Origin: Deltaproteobacteria bacterium
Lineage (GTDB): Bacteria; Desulfobacterota; Binatia; JACPRU01
NCBI GenBank assembly: GCA_016189835.1
Contig: JACPRU010000065.1
Location: 1-64,000 of the forward strand
Length of the DNA stretch: 64,000 nucleotides
Direction: 5' to 3'
The translations under genes and the position numbers were made by a program. Below, piece after piece: positions 1 through 6,183 of this stretch. Each line of letters starts with the position of its first letter. Within the stretch, counting starts at the first letter, position 1. The notes beneath the pieces are model-generated. The model was not told the DNA's origin. It made no database searches and worked only from the letters and a program-made list of their open reading frames with translations.

Positions 1-83
1 AAACGGCCGGGGGCGCTTGGGATGGGAGAGATGCGAAAGGCTGGAAGTGACCCTCGCTTCCCCGACCCGCGATACGCAGGTCT

Positions 84-235
84 GCCTAACGCCTCGGACG
101 AGAACGGAGCCATCTCGGCAAGGGCCTTGCGGCGAAGGGGGTTCGAACGCGAGCAGCCACGCGAGTCGTTTGCTTAGACAGCGGACCTCAACCGCCCTCG
201 GGTGATTGCGCGGACCTGTCGAATAGAAGTTAGGC
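84..235 (-). other. candidate attC-like site after TA pair 1
   Basis: On the minus strand a GCCTAAC box (which also contains the TAA stop of the first antitoxin) is followed about 140 bases later by GTTAGGC. This is the core-box layout of an integron attC site. Unlike the site at 990-1127, the inner arms show little pairing that I can see, so only the cores support it. The arrangement mirrors the better site: the antitoxin stop lies in the first core. An open search for single-strand folding with an attC covariance model would decide. No ORF in 1-229 looks real. Confidence 0.4.
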
Positions 236-559
236 CGCTCGGACCACAAGACGCCCACGGCGCCGTGATCTCGGCTTCTCGCTGACCACGATCTCAACGT
301 CGCGATTGAGCGCGTTCAGAAACCGAATCAGCCGCTCGACCGAGAAGCCGCTGAGCCGCCCATTCCGAAGCGCCGACACCTTCGGCTGATCTATGCCCAG
401 GATTTTCGCCGCTTCAGCCTGGGTCAAGCCTCGCTTCCGAATGCTTTGCTCGATCTCGTAAGCCAAGCGGGCCTTCGCAAGAGCCTCTTCAGGCTGGGGT
501 CGCCCCAAGTCAGCAAATACGTTGCCGCTGCTCCGCGTGACCTTGATGCGCGCGCTCAT
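230..559 (-). CDS. HigA-type antitoxin, XRE helix-turn-helix
   Basis: Antitoxin of a type II toxin-antitoxin pair; it would bind the RelE-like toxin encoded just upstream and repress its own operon in the cytoplasm. The 109-residue protein has a helix-turn-helix at roughly residues 40-80, with the run GLTQAEAAKILGIDQPKVS typical of the HTH_37 type antitoxins, and a basic C-terminus. Its ATG overlaps the toxin stop by four bases (ATGA), so translation is coupled. The stop codon is the TAA inside a GCCTAAC core box, an arrangement repeated in the second pair. It is about the usual length of this family. The family call is firm; the toxin target is unknown. Confidence 0.85.
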   Translation of the reverse strand: MSARIKVTRSSGNVFADLGRPQPEEALAKARLAYEIEQSIRKRGLTQAEAAKILGIDQPKVSALRNGRLSGFSVERLIRFLNALNRDVEIVVSEKPRSRRRGRLVVRAA

Positions 560-957
560 TGCCTGCCTCCCGAAGTCGCCTCGGTATCCATCTCCGCTGC
601 CCGCGTCAGTCTCTGCTCGATCAACTCGACGTCCCTCCTCGGCGTCTCGACTCCCTTCTTCGACTTTTTCTGAAACGCATGCAGTACGTATACCGCGTGA
701 ACCAAACGCACCGTATACACCGCTCGGTACGTATCTCCTTGGTGATCCGAGATCATCTCGAGAACCCGGCCTCCCTTGAACCCCTTGAGCGGCTTGGTCT
801 TGCGGTGCTTATCGCCCATCTGCGCGAGGTAGATTCCATAACCCATCTCATCCTGAACCTCGTCCGGGAACCTCTTCAGGTCCTCAAGGCTCGTGCCCAC
901 CCACACTGCCGGTCTCGGCTTACGCCCTTCCTCCCCCACGACCGTACCATGCCACAT
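556..957 (-). CDS. HigB/RelE-type toxin (Gp49-like)
   Basis: Likely mRNA interferase of the RelE/HigB superfamily (phage Gp49-like, PF05973 type). The core from about residue 15 reads VWVGTSLEDLKRFP and later YVLHAFQKKSKKG, and both stretches have direct counterparts in the second toxin at 1439-1789. Toxin precedes antitoxin, as in higBA operons. The first 14 or so residues align with nothing in the paralogue, so translation may start further in; GTG codons at residue 7 or at the VWVG stretch are alternatives. A CATGC-N8-GCATG inverted repeat spans the annotated ATG and could be the autoregulatory operator. Toxicity is inferred from family only. Confidence 0.8.
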   Translation of the reverse strand: MWHGTVVGEEGRKPRPAVWVGTSLEDLKRFPDEVQDEMGYGIYLAQMGDKHRKTKPLKGFKGGRVLEMISDHQGDTYRAVYTVRLVHAVYVLHAFQKKSKKGVETPRRDVELIEQRLTRAAEMDTEATSGGRQ

Positions 958-989
958 CTAGCATGGGTGCGCAAGGCGGCCTAACCAAG

Positions 990-1127
990 GCCTAACCAGG
1001 CGCTGCAGCTGACGCCGAGCAGCTGTCCTGACTCACCGCCGGTGGTTCGCGCCTCTCGCTTTTTCGGTCGGGTCGTCTCGTGGTATGCATCGACTGCTCG
1101 GCGCAGCTGAGCGCCAAAGCGTTAGGC
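990..1127 (-). other. attC-like recombination site between TA cassettes
   Basis: A 138-base imperfect palindrome bounded by GCCTAAC on the left and GTTAGGC on the right. Beyond the cores the arms pair well: plus-strand GGCGCTgCAGCTGaCGCCGAGC matches the complement of the right arm except for two extra bases (lower case). Two unpaired bases on one arm are the hallmark of integron attC sites. The stop codon of antitoxin 2 lies in the right-hand core, so in minus-strand sense this is the attC of the TA-2 cassette. A second CCTAAC copy sits directly left of the site (980-985). No integrase gene is visible, so this may be a cassette cluster lacking an integrase. Confidence 0.65.
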
Positions 1128-1433
1128 TGCTTCGGGATGTTTGCGACGACGTTGAGCCACGTGGAGCCGCACGCGCATTCCCGCGCGCGAGAGCATCTCC
1201 ACGAGTCCATCGATACTGAACAGATCGATTCGGCCGCGGACGAGATCACTGATCCGCGGCTGTGTGGCACCCAACAGCCTGGCAGCCTCAGCTTGCGTGA
1301 CCTTTCGTCGCTTGATGAGCCGGGTGATCTGCAACATGAGCTCCGCTCGAAGCTTGAGGCTTTCCGCCTCCTGCCTGCTGAAACCGAGATCACGGAACAC
1401 ATTCCCCCTCGATCGCTCAATCTTCATTGCCAT
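1122..1433 (-). CDS. HigA-type antitoxin, second pair
   Basis: A 103-residue XRE-type antitoxin paralogous to the one at 230-559: both begin with an SRGNVF/SSGNVF stretch and carry a helix-turn-helix near residues 45-75 (here KVTQAEAARLLGATQPRIS). It should neutralise the toxin at 1439-1789 and autoregulate the operon. It starts five bases after the toxin stop. Its own TAA stop is embedded in the GCCTAAC core of the attC-like site at 990-1127, which is usual for integron cassette genes. Sequence identity with the first antitoxin is moderate, so the two pairs are related but probably not cross-reactive; that last point is inference. Confidence 0.85.
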   Translation of the reverse strand: MAMKIERSRGNVFRDLGFSRQEAESLKLRAELMLQITRLIKRRKVTQAEAARLLGATQPRISDLVRGRIDLFSIDGLVEMLSRAGMRVRLHVAQRRRKHPEAA

Positions 1434-1438
1434 CGTCT

Positions 1439-1789
1439 CTATTCCCAGTTCCGGCTCTTCCGAGCGGTCCGTCGCGCGTTGAGAAGGGCCTTCAGCCTCG
1501 TTCGCGCGAGCTCGATGTCCTCTCTCGCCGTCTTCCTTGCCTTTTTCTCGAAGGCATGGAGCACGTAGATCGATTCCTCAAGGCGCGTCACGTACAAGAC
1601 GCGATGTTCGAGCTTGGTATGAATTCGAATCTCCTGAACCCCCAGGCCAACGCTTGGCATCGCCTTCCAATCCGTCGGTTCGGTCCCGCTCTGCACGAGG
1701 TAAAGTTCATAGCCTGTCCGTTTCCGCGCATCGTCCGGAAACCCGCGCACGTCTCTTCGCGAGGAGCCCAACCACGTCAGCTGCCGCAT
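1439..1789 (-). CDS. HigB/RelE-type toxin, second pair
   Basis: RelE/HigB-like (Gp49-like) toxin predicted to act on mRNA. I start it at the ATG reading MRQLTWLG, not at the longer ORF start, because this aligns with the conserved beginning of the first toxin (VWVGTS) and sits just downstream of a promoter-like sequence. Conserved parts are GFPDDARKRTGYELYLVQ and YVLHAFEKKARKT, the latter a basic stretch shared with the paralogue. At about 116 residues it is normal for the family. The longer ORF would run upstream through the palindrome and the GTTAGGC box, which argues against it. Confidence 0.8.
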   Translation of the reverse strand: MRQLTWLGSSRRDVRGFPDDARKRTGYELYLVQSGTEPTDWKAMPSVGLGVQEIRIHTKLEHRVLYVTRLEESIYVLHAFEKKARKTAREDIELARTRLKALLNARRTARKSRNWE

Positions 1790-1799
1790 CCCATCACGC

Positions 1800-1827
1800 A
1801 GTATACAAGATTCTGTATGCGTGGCAA
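1800..1827 (-). promoter_or_regulatory. promoter and operator-like palindrome of TA pair 2
   Basis: On the minus strand TTGCCA, 16 bases, then TATACT gives a good sigma-70 type promoter ending 10 bases before the toxin ATG, so the transcript would be nearly leaderless. A perfect half-site palindrome ATACA-N6-TGTAT overlaps the -10 region, as expected for an operator bound by the HTH antitoxin. The promoter lies between the GTTAGGC box at 1831-1837 and the gene, so the cassette carries its own promoter. Confidence 0.6.
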
Positions 1828-1830
1828 GCA

Positions 1831-1863
1831 GCCTAACGGTCGTTGGGCGGCTGAGAGTTGGGC
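1831..1863 (-). other. core boxes upstream of TA pair 2
   Basis: Plus-strand GCCTAAC (1831-1837) is followed by two copies of GTTGGGC (1842-1848 and 1857-1863), giving the small palindrome GCCTAACGGTCGTTGGGC. The GTTAGGC reading on the minus strand marks where the TA-2 cassette would join the preceding site. The preceding attC, if present, is very short or degraded; I cannot see long pairing arms. Confidence 0.35.
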
Positions 1864-1922
1864 ACGCGAGCATCGCCAGCGACGCTCTTGAAGAGCCTAC
1901 ATGATGTAGCTACACTCCGGCG

Positions 1923-2083
1923 GTGCGGTTTGAGTGGGATGAGGCGAAGCGGAAGGCATTCTGGGCGGTCGCGTCGTAGCCATCGCCCACACAGAGCGTG
2001 AGGATGCCATCCGGTTCATCTCCATCAGGCGGGCAACCAAGAATGAGGAAAAGAAGTACTTCGCGAAGATCCCCGAGGCGTAA
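1923..2083 (+). pseudogene. brnT toxin remnant with internal deletion
   Basis: The start VRFEWDEAKRKA and the end AIAHTEREDAIRFISIRRAT are recognisable BrnT toxin motifs (RelE-fold ribonuclease), but they lie in different frames. Roughly 30 or more residues of the usual middle part, including the NxxKHGVSF region, are missing. The first frame reaches a stop (TAG) soon after the junction. The gene is therefore broken and should give no active toxin. Its partner antitoxin downstream is intact and overlaps its 3' end, as in real brnTA operons. Confidence 0.75.
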
Positions 2084-2297
2084 GGGCATCAATCTCTCGG
2101 ATATCCCCGAGGTGTCTCCCGAGGCGTTCGCTAGAGGGTTGGTTCGCAAGGGGCTAGAGCCGGTGGCTCGCAAAGCGCAGGTCACCCTGCGGATCGACGC
2201 CGACGTCATCGAGTGGTTCCGGGACCGAGGTCGGGGCTACCAGACTCGGATCAACGCGGTTCTCAAGGCGTTCAAAGACGCCCACGGTCGTGCCTAG
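2043..2297 (+). CDS. brnA: BrnA-type antitoxin
   Basis: Antitoxin of the BrnT/BrnA type II system; BrnA proteins are ribbon-helix-helix DNA-binding proteins that bind the toxin and repress the operon. The 84-residue protein carries the family hallmark VTLRIDADVIEWFRDRG then GYQTRINAVL near its C-terminus, which forms the dimeric DNA-binding part. I chose the ATG at 2043, which overlaps the brnT remnant, because the longer ORF upstream is simply the brnT region read in another frame. With the toxin destroyed, this gene is an orphan antitoxin. The IS630 remnant abuts its stop codon, so the 3' end is at a rearrangement point. Confidence 0.8.
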   Translation: MRKRSTSRRSPRRKGINLSDIPEVSPEAFARGLVRKGLEPVARKAQVTLRIDADVIEWFRDRGRGYQTRINAVLKAFKDAHGRA

Positions 2298-3155
2298 TAG
2301 GCGGGGAAACGCTCGACGTGCAGGCGAGGATGGCGGGCAAGGAGTTGGCGGACGGCGGGACCGCGATGAATGGAGCCTCCGTCCCAGAGCAGGATGATGT
2401 GCCCGCTCAGGTGCCGCAGCAGCAGGCGCAATAAGCAGCGACCTCGAGGTGGGTACTGTTGTCGAAGTGGAAGTGGAGGCCCAGGCGACGACGCCGGGGA
2501 CTCACGGTCACTGCGGAGATCGCCGAGATCTTGTCGCGCTCGTAGCGGTGGAAGACCAGCGGCGTCTTGCCGCAGGGAGCCCAGGTGCGGCGCACGGTCG
2601 GGATGAGAAGGAAGCCGCTCTCGTCCAGGAAAACGACATACGCCATCAGTCGTCGGGCTTTTTTTTAATCTCGACCCAACGGTAGCGCTTCCAATGAGCG
2701 ATCGCCGCTTCGTTCCGCTCCACTGCCCGTCGTTCGGGCTTCTGATAACTCCACCCGAGTTCCGCCAGGATGCGGCTCACGTGCGCTGGATGGTAGTCGA
2801 TCCTCAACTCCTGCTTGATCACGGCGGCGATCCGCCGGGTGGTCCACAGATCGTTCGGGTAGCCGTAGCGCCGAGCCCCCACGGCAAGGATCTTCGGCAG
2901 GCGCTGCCGCTGCCGGGGCGTCAGCTTCGGCGGCCGCCCCGCAGCAGGTCTTGCCGCCAGACCCTGCTCTCCCTTCCGGCGCCACGTCTCACGCCACTGC
3001 CACACGGCGCTCACTGCTGCGCCGATCATCCGCGCCACCGCCGACAGCGAGTTCCCGGCTTCCAACAGCCGCACTGCCCGCCGCCGACGCCTCTCCAGCT
3101 CCGCCGGGCTTCCACGCGCTTCCGGGTCACGATGGGCAGCGCGCGCCTGGGTCAT
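2294..3155 (-). mobile_element. decayed IS630-family insertion sequence
   Basis: Transposase remnant of an IS630-family element with no recognisable terminal inverted repeats. Its right edge lies within a few bases of a regulator fragment and its left edge touches the brnA stop codon, so both ends appear lost. See the transposase pseudogene entry for detail. Confidence 0.7.
2294..3155 (-). pseudogene. IS630-family transposase, frameshifted and truncated
   Basis: The N-terminal ORF (3155 to 2646) carries the IS630 winged-helix DNA-binding region (residues about 20-130) and ends KKKPDD. The catalytic DDE part follows in the -1 frame, with VVFLDESGFLLIP holding the first aspartate. The switch falls on a run of eight A residues (AAAAAAAAG), so it could be programmed -1 frameshifting, known for some IS630 relatives. 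A second shift occurs near 2410: the continuing homology HIILLWDGGSIHRG with the second aspartate is again one frame off. It stops at FPAY before the expected PxLNPxE motif holding the third acidic residue. The enzyme cannot be active. Confidence 0.8.
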
Positions 3156-3371
3156 CCCGTGCTCGACGACACCGACCAGGCCATCCTCGCCAGCCTCGCC
3201 GGCGGCAAGGGGCGCCCGACGAGCGAGATCGCCGAGGCGATCGCACTCACCCCGCGCGCCACGCGCACCCGTCTGGCCCGGCTCGTCGGCCGCGGGCTGG
3301 TGCGCGAGATCGGCACGGGGCCGCAGGACCCGCAGCGGCGCTACTACCTGGCCGATCGAGGCCCGGCATGA
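3132..3371 (+). pseudogene. C-terminal winged-helix fragment of an AlbA_2-type regulator
   Basis: About 70 residues resembling the C-terminal winged-helix of Schlafen/AlbA_2 type ATP-binding regulators: TSEIAEAIALTPRATRTRL followed by GLVREIGTGPQDPQRRYYLA. The large N-terminal domain is absent because the IS630 remnant begins at its 5' side. Its stop overlaps the hsdM ATG (ATGA), which matches the common linkage of such regulators with type I restriction-modification operons. I read it as the tail of a gene lost by insertion and deletion. Confidence 0.55.
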
Positions 3372-3513
3372 AGCTCACCCTCCACAGCAGCTCGAAGCCC
3401 ACCTCTGGGGCGCGGCGAACATCCTGCGCGGCAAGACCGCGGGGCAGGACTACAAGAACTACATCCCGTCGCTGATGTTCTACAAGCGCCTCTGCGACCG
3501 GTGGGAGTGCGAG
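3368..3513 (+). pseudogene. HsdM N-terminal fragment (type I R-M methylase)
   Basis: The segment QQLEAHLWGAANILRGK, then DYKNYIPSLMFYKRLCDRW, is the start of a type I DNA methyltransferase M subunit (HsdM N-terminal helical domain). The ATG at 3368 reads MKLTL and then a one-base insertion throws the frame before QQLEAH, so the gene is broken at residue 6. Only about 45 residues remain. The catalytic NPPF-containing methylase domain is gone, and the sequence runs directly into an HsdR-like segment, indicating a large internal deletion of the operon. Confidence 0.7.
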
Positions 3514-3514
3514 G

Positions 3515-3753
3515 CTCAAGGACGGCGTACAGGAGCGCTATCTCAGCTACTACGGCATCCGGCGCGTGATCCAGGACGGGGCCACGCCGGAGGTGCACTA
3601 CATACGGGACAAGGTGCCGTTCAAGGTGGACGAGGAGCCGCTGAGCGTCGGGTTCGAGCAGATGTGCGCGGAGATGGAGCTGGGGGACGAGGAGGCGAAG
3701 GACTCCATCCAGCGCCAGCGCGCGCAGTGGAAAGAGCTGGCCCGCCATCACAG
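3515..3753 (+). pseudogene. HsdR-like fragment (type I restriction subunit)
   Basis: An open stretch of about 80 residues (VIQDGATPEVHYIRDKV, later FEQMCAEMELGDEEAKDSIQ) resembles the segment just after the helicase motifs of HsdR subunits, where an AxxDGATxPIxYE pattern is typical. No start codon with a ribosome site and no neighbouring helicase motifs are present, and the homology ends near RHHS. It is a scar of the same type I system as the HsdM fragment. The family call rests on short similarity and is moderate. Confidence 0.5.
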
Positions 3754-3852
3754 CGCAGCTGAGAGCCGGATCGTGTGGCCGCTTGAATCAGTAGTGGTAC
3801 CGGGCCTGAAGGAAGTCGACGCGATCGGCGCGGGTGAGTGCCAAGTCGTCGA

Positions 3853-6183
3853 TCAGGCGATGACCTTCGCGGAGCGCAGCTCGGCGATCTCGACCGCCCC
3901 CAGGCCGAGGACGCCGCGCAGCACCGCCTCGGTGTGCTCGCCGTGCAGCGGCCCCGGGCGGTCGACGCGGCCGGGGGTCGCGGAGAGCTCGGCGGGGACG
4001 CCGTCGAGCACCACCGTCCCGCCCTCCGGCGTGGCCACCGCCTTCCAGTAGCCGCGGGCCCGCAGGTGCGGGTCGTGGGCGCAGAGGTCCTCGCCGTTGG
4101 CGACCGTGGAGGCGGCCACGCCGCGCCGCTGGCAGAGCGCGGTGACCTCCTCGGGGGCGTGCGTCGCCGTCCAGCGCTCGACGAGCGCGTCCAGTGCCGC
4201 GGCGTCGGCCAGGCGCGAATCGGCGGTGGCGAAGCGGGGATCGGCCGTCCAGGGCTCGCCGACGACAGCCGCGAACGCCCGCCATTCGGGCTCGCTCAGC
4301 ACCGCGATCGCCACCCAGCGGTCGTCGCCGGCGCAGCGGTAGACGCCGTGCGGCGCGCCCGGAGCTTCCTGGGAGCGGTTCTCGGGCCGCTCGGGCTCTG
4401 CTCCCCGATTGGCGAGCTCGACGAGCATCGGGCCCATCAGCGCGGTGACGCTCTCGAGCTCCGAGAGGTCGACGAACTGCCCCTCGCCGGTGCGGCGGCG
4501 ATGATGCAGGGCGGCGACCACGGCGAGCGCACCGGCGAGCCCCGCGCAGACGTCGGCGTGCGAGAAGCCCCAGCCCACCGGCTCGCCGCCGCGCCGGCGC
4601 ATCAGAGCCGTGTGGCCGCAGAGCGCTTGCAGCGTCGGGCCGAAGCTCACCCAGTCGCGCCGCGGACCGCTCGCTCCGAAGCCCGACATCGCGACGGCGA
4701 TGACGTCGGGGCGCAACCGGCGCAGGCCGTCGTAGTCGAGGCCCCATTGCGCCATGACGCGCGGGCTGAAGTTGTCGATCACCACGTCGCTGCGCGCCGC
4801 CAGGCGCCGGGCGAGAGCGATGCCCCGCGGGCCCCCGAGGTCGAGGATCACGCTCTGCTTGCCGCGGTTCAGGTTGCCGAACAGCCCGCCGCGCCGCTCG
4901 GCGTCGAGCGTGGCCGGGCGCTCGACCTTGATCACCTCGGCGCCGTGGTCGGCGAGGATGCGGCTGGCCAGCGGGCCGGCGAAGACGTGCGTGAAATCGA
5001 GCACGCGGATGCCGTCGAGCGGCCGGCCGGCCGGGAGCGGCGAGGCGGCCGGGAGCGCCGCGCTCGGCGCCGGCGCGGCCGCTTCCGCCGCCCGGCCGGC
5101 GTCGCCGAGCGCCGGCGCGGCCGCGCGCGTTCGCAGCGGCGAGCGCGACATGCGAAACGGCGGACCCGGGAAGCGCAGCCGCGTTCCCGGGATCGGCGCG
5201 AAGAAGCCGCGCGCGGCGAGCTGCGGATCGCAGAGCAGCGCCTGCGGTCCGCGCACGGCGGCGAACGGCAGGCGGCGGAGCTGCGCCCCCTCGAGGATCT
5301 CCGCGGCGGTCCGATCCGCCGCCCAACGGTTGAGCCGCGCGTAGATCTCGCCGGCGTGCTCGCGGCGGACCTCGAGGTCGTCCCACTCCCGCTCGGCGAG
5401 AGGGCCGCCGACGCCCTGCTTCATCGTCCAGCCGGCGAGCGTCGCCCAGTCCCCCATGAGCGACAGCGTCGCGTGGCCGTCGCGACAGCGGGTGGTGCGG
5501 AACAAGCCGCTCCAGTGCAGCGGCGCGCGGCGCGGCTCGATGCGGCGCTCGTGGTTCCAGGCCGCGCTCACCTGCTCGAGCGCGCCGACCACCGCTTCCT
5601 GGACGCTGACGTCGACCGTCTGGCCGCGCCCGCTCCGCTGCCGCTCGACGAGCGCGAGCAGCGCGCCGATCACGGCGTGGATCGAGGCCGCGTGATAGGC
5701 CTGGAGGCCGAAGCCCTGCAGCGGCGCCTCGCCGGCGAACCCGTTGGGGAACAGCATGCCGCCCGCGGCCTGCGCCACCAGGTCGGAGCAGCGAAAGCCC
5801 GCGTGCGGTCCGCTCGGCCCGAACGGCGTGACCCGCACGGCCACCAGGCGCGGGTTCGTGCGGCGCACGGCTTCGGCGTCGAGGCCGTACGGCGGGGGCT
5901 CGGACGGCGGCGTGGAATCGAGCCAGACGTCGGCCGAGGCGAGCAGCCGCCGCAGGCCGGCCGCGTCGGCGCGGCGCGCGGGGTCGCAGACCACGCTCCG
6001 CTTGCCGGCGTTGTAGAACGCGAAGAACGAGCCGCGCGGGGGAACGCGCCGCGACGGCGCGCCGGACGGCGGCTCGATCTTCCAGACCCGGGCGCCGAGG
6101 TCGGCGAGCAGCCGCCCGGCGAGCTCGGCGGCGGCGCCGGCGGTCTCGATCACGCGGACGGCGTCGAGCGCGCCTTCAGACAC
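3853..6183 (-). CDS. double-domain CaiB/BaiF family III CoA-transferase
   Basis: Predicted to move CoA between carboxylic acids in the cytoplasm. Family III enzymes are normally about 400 residues; this 776-residue protein holds two copies. Copy 1 spans roughly residues 1-375 (GRLLADLGARVWKIEPP) and copy 2 residues 390-776, with the better-conserved motifs RVLDFTHVFAGPLASRILAD, VIDNFSPRVMAQWGLDY and GFGASGP. Copy 2 has the FVDLSELESV segment in the region of the catalytic aspartate; copy 1 has QTVDVSVQEAVVG at the equivalent place. The GTG start overlaps the stop of the upstream VWA gene by eight bases, so the two are translationally coupled. Substrate is not evident. Confidence 0.88.
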   Translation of the reverse strand: MSEGALDAVRVIETAGAAAELAGRLLADLGARVWKIEPPSGAPSRRVPPRGSFFAFYNAGKRSVVCDPARRADAAGLRRLLASADVWLDSTPPSEPPPYGLDAEAVRRTNPRLVAVRVTPFGPSGPHAGFRCSDLVAQAAGGMLFPNGFAGEAPLQGFGLQAYHAASIHAVIGALLALVERQRSGRGQTVDVSVQEAVVGALEQVSAAWNHERRIEPRRAPLHWSGLFRTTRCRDGHATLSLMGDWATLAGWTMKQGVGGPLAEREWDDLEVRREHAGEIYARLNRWAADRTAAEILEGAQLRRLPFAAVRGPQALLCDPQLAARGFFAPIPGTRLRFPGPPFRMSRSPLRTRAAAPALGDAGRAAEAAAPAPSAALPAASPLPAGRPLDGIRVLDFTHVFAGPLASRILADHGAEVIKVERPATLDAERRGGLFGNLNRGKQSVILDLGGPRGIALARRLAARSDVVIDNFSPRVMAQWGLDYDGLRRLRPDVIAVAMSGFGASGPRRDWVSFGPTLQALCGHTALMRRRGGEPVGWGFSHADVCAGLAGALAVVAALHHRRRTGEGQFVDLSELESVTALMGPMLVELANRGAEPERPENRSQEAPGAPHGVYRCAGDDRWVAIAVLSEPEWRAFAAVVGEPWTADPRFATADSRLADAAALDALVERWTATHAPEEVTALCQRRGVAASTVANGEDLCAHDPHLRARGYWKAVATPEGGTVVLDGVPAELSATPGRVDRPGPLHGEHTEAVLRGVLGLGAVEIAELRSAKVIA

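Noticed and set aside
140-175. tRNA-like GGTTCGAAC
   Set aside because: The bases around TTCGAAC do not form a five-pair T stem and no acceptor or anticodon arms can be built; it lies within the attC-like region.
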